Shown in pieces: positions 10,881-23,651 of a stretch of DNA of 64,000 nt; the first letter of the stretch is position 1, and each line of letters begins with the position of its first letter. The notes beneath the pieces were generated by a model. That model saw only the letters and a list, made by a program, of their open reading frames with translations. It made no database searches and was not told the DNA's origin. The stretch covers positions 248,001 to 312,000 of the forward strand of contig VWZX01009982.1 of the NCBI GenBank assembly GCA_013399015.1, given 5' to 3'. The position numbers were made by a program, and so were the translations under genes. The stretch comes from Galbula dea. Lineage: Eukaryota; Chordata; Aves; Piciformes; Galbulidae.

Positions 10881-12090
10881 CAGACCAATTTAGTGCTACA
10901 TAAAATGGCAGGCATGTGGCTGAGTTGTTGAAATCAGCAAAAAGCACTACTTGTATTCAGAAAATGAATCTATTCCTTCTTTCAGAGTTACACACACACA
11001 AATAACTGCACACTGAATCATTAAACAGCTGCATTAGTAGTACTTTTTTAAAACTCGTATCACTAGCTGGAAACAAAACAGTGCAGCAGTATGAACACAA
11101 ATGATATTCTGGGAACAAACCATAATTTTTAAATTTTAATTTTTTTCAGGATATTGAAGAATTTTCCTTATTTATTTATTTTAAATGTAGTCAAAAGCAA
11201 CGGTCCAGAACATACGTAAAAGGTGAAGAGGGCTATGTCTGTATGGCACAACAGGCTGTAGAACTGTTTGTTTGAAGACTATATATGTGAAAGTCAATAA
11301 AACAGATAAAAGGTTAGCACATGGTCGTGACTATTTAGAACACAGAGTCAACACCAATCCCCCTAAGAGTGCCATAGCCACATTATTTTTGATAGTGGTA
11401 TCACCAGCTGCAGCTCTGGTTTCCAACGTCTGTTCTAAGCTCCTCCCTTCATTCATGAGAATATCTTCCCTTTTACACATGTCTAGGTTGAAAACAATCC
11501 ATATCTGATGCCTGTTTCAGGATGATTTGTTCCTAATTTAAATATTAAAGTTTTAGCACAAGTAGGTCATTCATTCCTAAGGAGAGGGCCTAGGAGAAAA
11601 ATGTTATTCTGCATCAAAATGTGTTCAGCCACTGCAGGGAACCATTAAGCACACTGTGTAGAAGCTGTAGCATCATATACTTTGGAAAAACTGAGAGAAC
11701 CATGCAGTAGAATCACTGAAAACTAGCTTCTGCATTTTTCATCACAGCCTGTGTGCTTCTGGGCAAATTCAGGCCTGTAATGCTAGTTTGTACATGTTTT
11801 TCAGAACTAGTAGCTAAATATACTGTTGATTCTACTTGCACTGTACAGCTTCTCAAGTCAAGGTCTGAACACTGGGCAAGAAAGGAGGATGGGGTTGCAT
11901 ATTAGGTAATTATAAATACAGCTGTCAGCAGCTACTACTGCAGATTCTGTGCCTAGAACCTAGCAGGATTCCACAGAAGGAAAAAGCCCACCACACACAG
12001 ACATATGTTATAGACCTGTGTAGACTTACATACTTTTTTAATCTATTTATATTTAAAGGCTACACAGGCAAGCCCAAAAAAGCCTTTTCT

Positions 12091-12168
12091 TAAAATTTTG
12101 TAATTGATTCTGCAACTTTAACTTTTCAGTCATGCACTTTGTATGAAGCAATCAATTACAAAGTTTTA
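12091..12168. repeat. Inverted repeat able to form a hairpin (19-bp arms, 40-nt loop)
   Basis: The arm TAAAATTTTGTAATTGATT (12091-12109) and its reverse complement at 12150-12168 match at 18 of 19 positions. The one difference is a U-G wobble when read as plus-strand RNA and an A-C mismatch on the SEMA5A sense strand. Flanking TTCT (12087-12090) and AGAA (12177-12180) could extend the stem past a bulge. It could be the remains of a small palindromic DNA transposon or a chance structure. Confidence 0.7.
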
Positions 12169-12240
12169 AAAACTTAAGAAAGTAGGTGGGCCATGAAGAT
12201 GGGGAAATACAGATGTGAGTTTTAAAGTATCTCACTCACT

Positions 12241-12300
12241 GGAAAAGACAAAAAGGAAAAAAAAAAGGAAAGGAAAGAAAAGAAAAGGAAAGAAAATTAA
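12241..12300 (+). repeat. Purine-rich low-complexity tract
   Basis: This is a run of A with interspersed GG and GAAA units (AAAGGAAAGGAAAGAAAAG style), nearly free of pyrimidines. Confidence 0.85.
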
Positions 12301-13396
12301 AGTTAAATAAAGCTATGTTTATCAAATCCTTTCAAGACATTTCCCACATGGACACAGAATACACATGTGGTCTTCACAGAAAAAATACACACATACACAC
12401 ACATACTCCCAGCCAGAAACAGCTCTCAGTTTCAAGAGCAGAGGCTACTTTTCTTTGTGTCAAGCACTTTGACTAGGACAGAAAGGGATGTAAAACCATT
12501 TTATAAAGTAGCAGTAGTTCAGACAAAATCATAATAAGAATGAGTAACTGACAGAACCACAGAACAAATATCCTATGGAAAACAATCAGAGCTTCAGAGA
12601 CAGAATAAAGTCTCTCTGCCTATGCTCGCAACATAGGTACAATATTGCAGGATCACACACAAGTCTATGACTAAGCTGCCCAAGTATAACTCGGGTTATC
12701 AATATATTAACATTCAAATACACAGAGCTGAAAACACTACAGGCTCAGCAGTAGGTCTGCACACAGGTAAAGCCAGACTTGCTGTGAAAACATCAGTCTC
12801 TGAAAGAGACAAGGCAAGCAGTTGAGGATGGGATTACTTCAGTTCCATATTGGTATATCAAATGAGACCCTGGGTCTCCTGCAAAACAAGGCAGTAGCCT
12901 CCTGCAGCGTGGGTAGGCGAAAGACAATTCAGTACAGAGGTACTGCAGTGCCAGAAGACTACAGGGGAGACAGATTCAAGGATATGATTGTCTTCCACTT
13001 GTCCTGCTGTCTCAGCAAGGCACAATAAAGCTTCAAGATACAGCAAGCAGGAGATTGATACCACTTCCAGGTTTAGAGCAAGGGGGCATGGGCCAGGTAG
13101 GGCATGGAAAACCCAGGTTAGAGAACAAGAAGAGAACAAGCATTTGACAAGAAATCTCTCTGAAATCTGATTACCCTCTGTTTCTCAAAAATAGTAACTA
13201 TTTTATCCTGTCTTTGTTGCATTCAGCAGTGATCTTGCTTGAGGAATAAGATCAGGAAGAGCAAATGGCAGCTAGTACTGGGTTTTTTTAGCAAACATTC
13301 TGAAAATGTCTCTCATGGGTGTCACAGTGGCATCACATGTCACACAGATATAAGTCTTCATGGGATAAAATTACAATTTTTGATACTTCTGTAAGG

Positions 13397-13466
13397 GAAA
13401 ATAAACAAAACAAACATGAAAAAAAACTAAACAAAAAAAACACACAAGACCAAAACAAAAAAAAGA
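13397..13466 (+). repeat. A-rich (ACAAA) low-complexity tract
   Basis: This is an imperfect run of AAACAAAAC and AAAAAAA words, with no sign of a mobile-element body next to it. Confidence 0.8.
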
Positions 13467-13964
13467 CACTCAGACAAAACACATGTAAAATATAAAAGTA
13501 AAAGCTTATTGGTATGTTTTGAGTTGCATTACATAACATTTATGCAATTAAAAAACCAGAATAAGTAGATTTATTTTCATCTAAACAGTAAAATGTTGCT
13601 AAAAAAGCCTTAGATGAAACAAGACATTTCAGTTTTGTTCTGAGCTAATCTCCTCAGAGTCAAAAGTGAATAACAAGCTATTAAAGGTTTACAATTTCTT
13701 CTTCTTTGAATGGTAAAGTAGTTACACACACTGAGTTGTTGCAGCACTTTCAAGATATGCTTACTCTTAACCAAAAAAAAAGTTTAAAAAGCAATGTTTA
13801 ACTGCTATTACAGTACTGAAATCTGCAGGCCTTCTAACACAAAAACATTCCCGAAAGAATATGCACCATTCGCCACTGAATTTAAAAATGGATTTTAAAG
13901 AAGTTGGATTCTGAGTTGGCTACAGGTCTTTCACATGCTGTGAATCATATGCTGTGGATTTTCC

Positions 13965-14072
13965 TGTGGGTTTCGGGTTTGGGGTGTGGGTTGTTTTTTG
14001 GGGGAGGGGGTTGACAGGTTTTTTGTTGTGTTTTTTTCATTTTGTTTTTATTTATTTGGTTGGTTGGTTTTT
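13965..14072 (+). repeat. G/T-rich tract with G-quadruplex motif
   Basis: At 13968-13990 there are four G-runs with loops of 3-4 bases (GGG TTTC GGG TTT GGGG TGT GGG), followed by G5-A-G5 at 14000-14010. This fits the standard G3+N1-7 quadruplex pattern. The remainder is T-rich with TTGG units. The G-rich strand is the plus strand, the template strand for SEMA5A. Confidence 0.85.
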
Positions 14073-14464
14073 AATAGCTTGGATTTAACAGGAAACAAAG
14101 TTTGCCATGACTCATAAACCTATAGCAAAGCAAATGCACCAAAGTCCTCTCAGCTCCTAGGAAAGGTCAAAGGAGTCTTCTAAAGAGATTAAAGACAGAG
14201 AAGGTTAACAAACAAAGCTGAGCAGGAGGACATTAGTCATACAAAAATGGAAGTCCAGAAATGTGTTTTACTTTAAATTTAGTATGTGCCCAACAGGCCA
14301 TAGCTTGTTTGGTTTACACGGTCAAAGGACTTGCCAAGTGCTGAGCTCTACAATTCTTTACAAATGAAATAGTAAAATTTTCCCTAACCTAATTTTCATT
14401 ATTCAACTCTGCAAAGAAGAGTTACAATAAACAGTACAATAAACCGAGAAATTACTAATAAGGA

Positions 14465-14930
14465 ATAGAGTGGTACATGCGCTTGTAGCCCAGAAGGCCA
14501 ACTGTATCCTGGGCTGCATCAAGAGCAGTGTGGCCAGCAGGTCGAGGGAAGTGATTCTCCCCCTCTACTCTGCTCTCATGAGACCCCACCTGGAATACTG
14601 CATCCAGTTCTGGAGCCCCTATTACAAGAGGGATATGGAAGTGCTGGAGCGAGTCCAGAGAAGGGACACGAGAATGATCAGAGGACTGGAGCACCTCTCC
14701 TATGGGGACAGACTGAGGCAGTTGGGGTTGTTCAGTCTGCAGAGGAGAAGGCTCTGAGAAGATCTTATTGTGGCCTTCCAGTATCTGAAGGGGGCCTACA
14801 AGAAAGCTGGTGAGGGACTTTTTTAGGAGGTCAGACAGTGATAGGACTAAGAGGAATGTATGCAAACTAGAGGAGGGTACATTTAGATTAGATATTAGGA
14901 GGAAGTTCTTCACTGTTAGGGTGGTGAGAC
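14465..14930 (+). mobile_element. CR1 LINE, left part, split by an opposite-strand CR1
   Basis: The frame at 14470-14757 shows the CR1 reverse-transcriptase C-terminal region (GCIKSSVASRSREVILPLYS, then ALMRPHLEYCIQFWSP and MIRGLEHLSYGDRLRQLGLF). It breaks off at GGTGGTGAGAC, where a reversed CR1 begins. The same element resumes at 15380. Confidence 0.93.
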
Positions 14931-15379
14931 GCAGAATCACAGAATCATTACGGTTGGAAAGGACCCTCAAGATCATCTAGTCCAAACGATAGCCCTACAC
15001 TACTCTTATCCCTAAATCATCCCCTGAAGAAACACATCTATCCGCTTCTTAAAAACTTCCAGGGATGGTGACTTCACCACCTCCCTGGGCAGCCTATTCC
15101 AATATCTTACCACTCTTTCAGTAAAGAAATTCTTCCTAATATCTAATCTAAACCTACCCTGGCTCAGCTTAAGCCCATTCCCTCTAGTCCTGTCCCTAGT
15201 CACACGGGAGAAGAGGCCAACACCCGCCTCCCTAGAATGACNCTCCAGCCACACCTTCCGGAGCCGGTAGCACTGCTGGGGGTTGTTACGCCCAAAATGC
15301 AGGACTCCACATTTAGCCTTATTAAAACTCATCCCATTGGCCTCTGCCCATCGATCCAGCCTATCTAGGTCCCTCTGCA
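14931..15379 (-). mobile_element. CR1 LINE inserted into another CR1; internally deleted
   Basis: It starts on the plus strand with AGAATCACAGAATCAT, the reverse complement of a CR1 tail. The minus frame at 15012-15386 reads a CR1 C-terminal region (RWAEANGMSFNKAKCGVLHF, ending WNRLPREVVKSPSLEVF). Around the N at 15242 it jumps from YRLRKVWLE straight to EAGVGLFSRVTRDRTRGNGL. The block that normally lies between, present in the outer copy (PLYSAL, RPHLEYC), is missing without losing frame. GAGAC occurs on both sides (14926-14930 and 15380-15384), a likely target duplication. Confidence 0.9.
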
Positions 15380-15556
15380 GAGACACAGGAACAGTTTGCC
15401 CAGAGAGGTTGTGGAAGCCCCATCCCTGAAAGCTTTTAAGACAAGGCTGGATGGGGTTCTGGCAGCCTAATCTAGTGGATGGTGACCCTGCCAGGCAGGG
15501 GGGTTGGAACTAGATGATCTTTGAGGTCCCTTCCAACTCTGACAATCCTATGATTC
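15380..15556 (+). mobile_element. CR1 LINE, right part (continuation of 14465-14930)
   Basis: It resumes at GAGACACAGGAACAGTTTGC, continues through the end of ORF2 and the short 3' UTR, and ends TCCTATGATTC. The order and strand fit the interrupted left part. Confidence 0.92.
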
Positions 15557-16613
15557 AATGTTTAGAACTGAATACAGAAGTGATCTTTAATTGTAAATAA
15601 GTAAGTTAAAAGACAATAAAGACTTCTTGATTTCATTTTAAAAAAGCAAGGATATTAAAAATTTCAGCAGTTTATGGTGTATGTATGTGACACCTCATGC
15701 CATGGTGTCCTTTTTGAAAATAGTGAGCACAAAGTTAAACCTTCTTGAAAAAGCTGTTAGCAACATCATCATAATAATAATACCACCATGAATGAAAACT
15801 AGCATATTTGCAGTATTAACAGAAGTCTCTGGGTGGCATCCACACAGCAAATTCACTAATCTTAACATAAGAAAATTAAAATATACTACCACATGCTAAA
15901 GTTCTTTTAGAATTAAATGTATCTAATCTAAGGGTGATAATCCTCATCTTCCTGAAGCTATGTAATGATTTTAGCCTAAATTAGCTCTTCTCTTCCTGTG
16001 TTACTCAAGTTACATTACTAGTCTCTTTAAAGGCAGTGATACAAGCCAGAAGTTTCAGCAGTGTCACACTGACTCCATCACATCTCCCCCCTTACCCCGC
16101 CCCAGCCCTAGTGCCAATCTCATTAACCCCAGGGGAATCTACTAGACAAGGTGTCAGGGCTGGAAAGAGGCAATCCAACTGTTCACTCATACAGTGTGCT
16201 CTGTTTCATGATTTATCCGCAATATTCACTCTTTAATAAGGACACAGTTAGGTGTACTTTTAAACTCTCTGCTGTGCTGCTTCAGGATTCCATTCTCTCT
16301 ATTTTAAAAGTAGGACTCAGAAAAACAAGATTGTCTCCAGTAGTTCCTGTGCATCATTGGTATCAATTCAGTGTGACTGTTAAGACCTCATTTAAAATCC
16401 CTATTATAATATAAATATATCTATGAATAATAAATTAACTCAGAACAACTTAAGGGAAAAAAAACACTGCTCTGTGTTGGAAGAAAAAAAAAAAAGAGAA
16501 GAAAAATGGTATGCCACACCCTGATGCCTCTTTTACATTTCACTTTCGTCTACACTTTTTTTCTGACATTTCCAATCACCAGTCTCTTCTAGGGTATTTT
16601 CTCCTTGCAGAAA

Positions 16614-16761
16614 TTGCTGGAAGTGTTCAAGGCCAGGCTGGGTGAGGCTTTGAGCAACCTTGTCTAGTGGAAGGTGTCCCTGCCCATGGCGGGGTGGGGA
16701 GGGGTTGTAAGCAGATGATCTTTAAGGTCCCTTCCAATTCAAAACATTCTATGATTCTGTG
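16614..16761 (+). mobile_element. CR1 LINE 3' end fragment
   Basis: It runs from GGAAGTGTTCAAGGCCAGGC through TCTAGTGGAAGGTGTCCCTG to the tail ATTCTATGATTCTGTG. About 150 bp of 3' UTR remain. Confidence 0.92.
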
Positions 16762-19700
16762 AAACGCATTAAACACATTCTTGCCGGTAAGTCATTGACT
16801 CGCTGCAGATGAAAGGACAAAAGGTGCCACAGCTCAAGAGAACAAAGGAAATACATGGAAATCCTATTCCATGAGTTCCAAAAAAAAAACCCCAAAACAT
16901 TATGATAGTTCACCCAAAGAAGGGCTACATTATTTCTGAAACCAATCACTATTCTCCCCTGCTTATCCAGAGGAAGCTGAGGCTTCATTTGTCAACAATG
17001 TAGCTTATTTTTGTAGAATTTATTCAAGGCATATGTTGCTCAGCATTCACATACAATGAGTTCATGTTTTAAATAATTTTGATAGATAAGGTTTAAAATA
17101 AGTAAATAAATAAATAAGCAAAGGAAGAAAGAAAGTAGCTACAGTTACAAATGTCTAAGTGACTATCATCTACAGCTCCCACAGACTTCTGGCTCAGGCA
17201 TCAAGGCTTGCCTGGTTGCCACCGTACCAGAAAGAAACCCATGCTACCCCTGAACAAACTTCCTCACCCACTTCTTAGATTGCTGTGCTACAAAGCTCCA
17301 CCAAAACTATGGTGCTTCTACTTCTGGCGCATACTGTTTAAACCCATACAAATTCAAGTTCTTCTTTACATCTTTGTAAGGTCATTCTTCACATATTTGT
17401 ACTTAATGTACATTATTGTAGATTACTTTATGACTTAAATCATTCTTTACATATTTGTACTTACTTTGGACCAAGTTATTCCTCTATTCTAGGCTAGCAC
17501 TGTTGCAAAACAGGAGACAATGGCCTTTTCCCAATGGGTGTATTAACCATGAAATAATTAGAAGTGCCATTTCTTTTAAGACAAGCAAAGACAAAACAAA
17601 CAAATCATAAATCAAAAAACTCATCTAATAAACATAGGAAAAACAGCAAATAATTTTTCACTTATCTTACAGAAAAGACTCATTCTAGGAGCTAAAATTA
17701 CCCAGGCAAAGACAATATGCTAACTGTACTCATCTCAAAATCTGAGTATGAATATCTGGCCTGACACTTGCTATTCTTCCATGAGGCCCATGGTAGAATT
17801 TGAACACTTTGAAAATTGCAGCTTAGTGGAAAGCAAAGAAGGCCTGCCCATTACAGACTGCTTTTCCAAAACCTCTAATTCCAGACATATGCTTTCTATA
17901 TGCAATGCATATGTCAGTAAATCTGCTTCCAGGACAACATTAACTTCTTAGCTTTATGATCCTGCTTAGACAGGTGGTGTTGCAAGACACTACCACTAAG
18001 GTGATTGTCTTTGCCATGCTGTGGAGCTCTCTTCCACAGGAAGTTTGAGAAAACTCCCACAAGGAGTCTAAAAGTGTCTGTTGCCTAAGCTGTGCACAAA
18101 GACTCCCTGTAGGATACAAAACCAGGAGCACTCACTCAGGTCAGCACTGGGCATTCATTAACCCTGTCTACATGGCTCAATGCTGTCCTCTTTTAGCAGG
18201 CATTTCAGAGACAGAGAAAATAATTTATTAATGCTTCTTAGCATAGCAGAGCTTAAAGATAGTACTGGCACTGCATTTTAGTTCCAGAGCTGAAGTTATC
18301 TATAAGGAGCATGGAAACACGCAAATAATCCGACCCTTTGATGCCAAGTACATATATACTCCACCAGGATGAATTAGAGGCCAAGAAGGGGTACCTTTCT
18401 GTAATTTTTAGTATATCAAAAGGATAAACTACTGCATTAAGAATCTTACTCAAATGGGCAAACAAGAAAAAAGCAACTCTGTAACATTTAAATCTTACAG
18501 AAAGAGACAAATCTGTTCTAACAAAATGGAAAAGCCAAGTGAATCCCTGCTTAATGCCTCAATGAAATTCCTGGTCCACCTGTTACTGAGATTAGAACAT
18601 AGTTGGCACATCCACTTTTTCACATATATAGTACAAACATCCAGATGTCAAGGCTGAGAAGGGTTATGAATGTAATAGATCTAACAGTCTTTCCCACCAT
18701 AAGGCTGTAGTAATCCAAATGGAGCACATCAGAAGCATACTGGGCACAACATATGCAAGGAAAAGTACTAGTTCAACAATGAAAAGATGGCATCAGTTTG
18801 ACACCATGTCATGCTTCTCTGTAAAATGAAAAGATTAGGACATATAGCTCTGTTACAATACTAAGGATTGCATTTTAATGAAAAAAACACTGTCTGTAGC
18901 CCTTAACCTAAAGAATTTATATGAGCTGTGTACACCACTGACTTAAGAATTAAGAGTATATGGGCATCATAACTGAGAAACAAAACAACAGGTATTTATA
19001 GTAGCTAATCCCTAATTTTTAATGAAATTGAAAATTAAAAATATTTCTTACAGAAATTAAGAATATTTTTTATGCTAGAAAATACATTGAAAAATACAGG
19101 CATTCTGGTAATTAGACAGTAAGAACTGTACAGTTTCTGAAACAGGGATCCAGGAAAACATTAGAAAATAAAATATTTCATCCTGAAATGGAAAAAAAAT
19201 AAACCCAATTGTTTAGGCAAGGTTAGCTAATGCAATCCAATCCTCTACAGAAGAAAAGATGGAATTATGACTTTGCCCAGCATGATTAAATCAGCAACCA
19301 CAAACTAAAATATTTCTCTTTTAAGTCTTACCATACTACATTCGGTTCCCTTTTGGAAACATGAAAACATGTCAGATCTCCATCTGCAGCTCAGAGCTCA
19401 TCTTTGATTATGTGGGGGAGGGTGGGACCAACAACAAAAAGACAAAATCAACCACAAAACTACAGCTTCCTTTCAAGATTCAGTATTTTGGAGGTCTGTT
19501 TAGATCACAACCAAGGCAGCTGCCTTCCTTCTACTCCCCAACACAATTTATCACAGTCCTGAAGCTTGCCTTTCCTTACAGACAATTGCAGAGGCCAAGA
19601 AATAAGTATGTATCTCTAGCCTTATGCAGAAGCTCTGCCAGCTCTCCAAGCTCCTCTCCACTTTGAATCAAAACCCAACACAACCCCATAAAGCTCTTGA

Positions 19701-19987
19701 CGTTTTCCAGAAAGTTCACCACCTGCTTATTGGCCCTTTGTTTATAAAAAACTATTACAGCTTCGGAACAATTTTGGAGGAAATGAGGCAGGACAATAAG
19801 TAATTTATTTATTATTAATGGGAAAAACAGGAATAAAGCATACTTAATGTATACTTTTCTTGACTTTAAATGAGTGAACTTGAACTTCTTTCTTAAGCCT
19901 ACTGTAAACTTACTTCCTTCTACCTGATTCCACACTTCTTCCATCAGTTCTGTTAGGCACAAAGTCACTGCCTCCATGACTCATGCA

Positions 19988-20065
19988 CATGGTGTGATTC
20001 TTGGTGTGTCCTGTGCAGGGTTAGGAGCTTGTGGGTCCCTTCCAGCTCAGAATACTGTATGATTT
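19988..20065 (+). mobile_element. CR1 LINE 3' UTR fragment, internally shortened
   Basis: GGTGTGATTCTTGGTGTGTC, then GTGGGTCCCTTCCAGCTCAG and CTGTATGATTT, match the tail of an older CR1 subfamily with a small internal gap. Confidence 0.7.
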
Positions 20066-21364
20066 GTCTACTGCTCTCCAGGCAGAGCAGGCACAGCCAC
20101 AGCAACTGCCCTGCCCTGGTTCTCTGTCCTGCTTTTACAATCTGCTCTATCCTCCAGAGTCTCAAGGTCCTAAAATCCAGCCTACATTCCTGTTTTCTTT
20201 GTCCTGCCAGAGCTTCCCCAGCTAAAAGTACATATTTCTGCATTTTTATGTGTGTGCATATGTCTATTACTGGGATAATTAAAGGGAATTTGGGTTCTAA
20301 CTGTCTGTGCCCTCAGGGAAGAGGCACTAACATCTGCTGCAATGAGTCCTTATTTCTTATTTTTCTGAACAAGGGTTTTGAGCTGTTTATGCTTCATTGT
20401 TCAAACACACACACTGCATACAAATACAAGAAGGCGTAAGGGAAAGAAGATTGAACCCCCACTTAGATGAAAGTGGTTTCAGCACCAGGAGCAGTTTTTT
20501 GTATACTCAGAATCACTTGTGAGTTCTACAGAAATTATGCAGTGACAAGGTATCAGCCATGATATACAATTACAGCCCCTTTGAGGTTTATTTCTCTCAT
20601 ACACAGAAACAGCACGAAACTAAAGCCCCAGACCATTCCAGGAAAAAAAACCCAAACAATAAAACCTACTTTGCAAAGTTATGTTAACAAGCTGGAAGAG
20701 ATTTCATTAACCATTTCCTTCCTACTTGTAAGGACACAAACCATGGACTCTAATATGGTATTACAATATTTTTAAATTATACAATATCAGTCATTTGAGG
20801 ATAGCATTATATTTAAAAATAATAATTAAGTATGCTTAACAACAGTTTCAGTTGCCAAGAACTGTGCTTAAAAATTTGCAGTTGCCTGATCTTCCACGTT
20901 TTATTTTAAACAACAAATGTGAAGTGCCCATCAAGTAAGTCAAGAGTTGAAACAGGATTCCCAAATCCTGGTCTGCTTCAAAGCAAAAGGCCTATCAATC
21001 TTTAGTAACTGTTCAATCAGGAATTATGAAAATATCATGCCAGCAGAATACAATGAAGAAAGAAATAAAAAATTAGGGAGAACAGAGAAGGGAAGAGGCA
21101 GAACTGAAGTATCTGAGTTTGGGGGCGCTCAGTACTAGGGTTTCCCCCACGATGCATTTAAATGCAACACAGATTCATGTTTGTCTACTTGCAGATTGCA
21201 TTCAGCTGACATTCTTACTCTATATTGTCATGGAATACATCTGTTCTCATTATTTTCTAATGAAATATTCATAAGTATCAGCCTGAATGACACCACCTTG
21301 AGATAAACTCAAACCTACTGCTGTAGAAACACAGTAGAGATTGCAGTCTGCCCTCTCACTGTTT

Positions 21365-21414
21365 AGATCATCTTTAAGGTCCCTTACAACCTGGGCCGTT
21401 CTATGATTCTATGA
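21365..21414 (+). mobile_element. CR1 LINE tail fragment
   Basis: GATCATCTTTAAGGTCCC followed by GTTCTATGATTCTATGA is the last 50 bp of a CR1. Confidence 0.9.
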
Positions 21415-23063
21415 CAAAAATATAGATAGTCCAGTGGTAATGAAAGGCAATGAGGTAAAGATCCAGAGAGTTTTCAAAAAAAGTTCAGGGAATGTTCTGG
21501 ACCAATAGCACTATAGTGAGAAAACAGTAAGGCTAAGTTCACATGCCTTAGAGACAGGGAAATCTAGCACCCAGCATATGTATAGAAAGACTATGCTATG
21601 TGAGATTTAGATAGAGTGCACAGAGGGAAAGACCAGAAGAATGATGGGAACATACCTAGGAGAAGACAAATTGGGAGAAAAAACCTCAGGGAAACACAAG
21701 AATTATTATCCTGTACCACATTTATGTTCCTTCTGTTTTAATAACCTATTTGTGTCAGCTGCTAGGTTCAAGATAACCCAGGAAAAAAGGTGTAAGAAAT
21801 CTGCTGTAGATTGCAGTAGTACTATCAATCAAGTCTTAATTACCTCAACCCAATCTCTAAAAATGAGGAATAGTCCAAACTTGAAACATCTAAGTTAAAA
21901 TTAGAAAAGGGAGCTAAAAGTGTACAAAAAGGTACTCAATGCAAGAGATCTACAATAAAATTTTAAAAAAAAATCTAAGAAGGGTGTGAGAATTCCAAAG
22001 AGAAAGAAAACAACATCAGTGAAAGAAGGAGGATGAACCAGGAGAGACTTTCACCCAGTTTACACTGCAAACCACCTTGCAGGTCAGCTGATCCACACTT
22101 CAGGGTAGGGACTCATTCAGCAGGATAGGCAGAGATGAGCAAGCTACTTATAATAAGGTCTGGTTTTGAGCTGTGAAAACTATGTCATGAAGCTCAGCTG
22201 GTTTTTGGCATGTGGAAATACTACATGATGCATGTGCTCTTCCCCACACTGGTGAAAAGTTTATTTTCCCCGAGGGAGCTTCTGACAGTCAAAACCCAGT
22301 AACTTCACACCTCAACCAGCACAAAGCCTCCACACTCTTCTAGCGAGCATAGCTCCTCCTTCCAGTTACCAGTTCTGGCTGCAGTGCTACTGCATGTCCT
22401 ACCAAACATGACACAGAGGAGTGGACAGATCACACAACACACCTGACATCCTTATCATGGCTTCTCTTTAGAGGAGCTTGATCTTCCACATTTTAACAGT
22501 TACATGCTGGCTTTGGCAACCAGCCACAGAATTTATTTGGAAGGAAATTGAGTTCTATGATTATGCAAAATCAGTTTCTGGTCTCAACATGGCATTTTGT
22601 GAAGAAATCTGCTCAGTTTTTATGTATGTATTGTAGGGAACAGAAGCTCAAAGCCAACTGCCTACAGACACTTACAATAATGCCATGTTATACCTGTGAA
22701 ATACATGTTTCAATTAACAAGACCTTGGTTCTAGAATTGACCACCTTGCAACGATGCATTCTTATTTATTTTGGCATATGAAGCATGATAAACTTCTTCA
22801 TTTACATTGGTTTAGCATAATACAATTTCTTGATTCTATCAGTTCTGCCCAAGATGAGAGCTCATAAAATATTTTCTGGTCTGAAGATACTTCATGCAAA
22901 AAAATACAAAGACCAACAAAACAAGTCATATTGTAACACAAAGGGCATACAGGGTAAACCTTGCATCAATCCTGCTAAGAGCTTGGAGCCAGGACTCCAA
23001 AGTGGAACATACCTCTCCACTCTCCCACTGCAAAAACAGAAAGACACCCCCAAGTCAAAAAAA

Positions 23064-23114
23064 NNNNNNNNNNNNNNNNNNNNNNNNNNNNNNNNNNNNN
23101 NNNNNNNNNNNNNN
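23064..23114. other. Assembly gap (51 N)
   Basis: An uninterrupted N run. The left edge is an A7 run within CCCCCAAGTCAAAAAAA, which may be a simple repeat that stopped the assembly. Single ambiguous bases also occur at 8882, 15242 and 50010. Confidence 0.98.
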
Positions 23115-23651
23115 GGTTTCCCCAGATTTCTCAGCTGATAGAGTATCCAGCACAAGGCCAGGATGTGACAACTGTGCAGGCAGGAGCTCAGTACAAATGG
23201 GTTACACCAAGGCCATTTAAAAAGGGCTGACTCAGCACCTTAGCCATGCAATACTAACTAGTCATATACATGCTCCTCTTCAGTCAACACTCCTTAGCTT
23301 TGGAAATGATTCAATGCATGTCAATTCAAGTCCCTGAAGAAGAACTCAATTTACACGAACCAGCATGGAGGTTATACAAAGAGAACTTAAAACTTCAGCA
23401 AAACATAATTTACACTGTGCGAGATGATTTAGAAACAGTGACATGCTTCATTAATGACTTTTCCAAGGGGTAGAATACTCATCACTGACATCAGTCAATA
23501 GAAGAGACAAAGTTTACCTTAAACATCTTATGAAAAAAAATAAAACAGACAAAAAATAAAAAAATGTTGTGTTTCCTCTTGTCTTTAAACACACCAAAAC
23601 CTTTACAAGATGACAGAACTCAGGCTGCTTCAAAGCTCTATTTCTTGGTTG

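Noticed and set aside
15012..15386. 124-codon minus-strand ORF as a host gene
   Set aside because: It is the C-terminal part of CR1 ORF2, internally deleted.
19576..20243. Adjoining minus-strand ORFs of 133 and 92 codons
   Set aside because: The second overlaps a CR1 tail at 19988-20065 and the first shows no domain. No splice sites or phases link them to SEMA5A.
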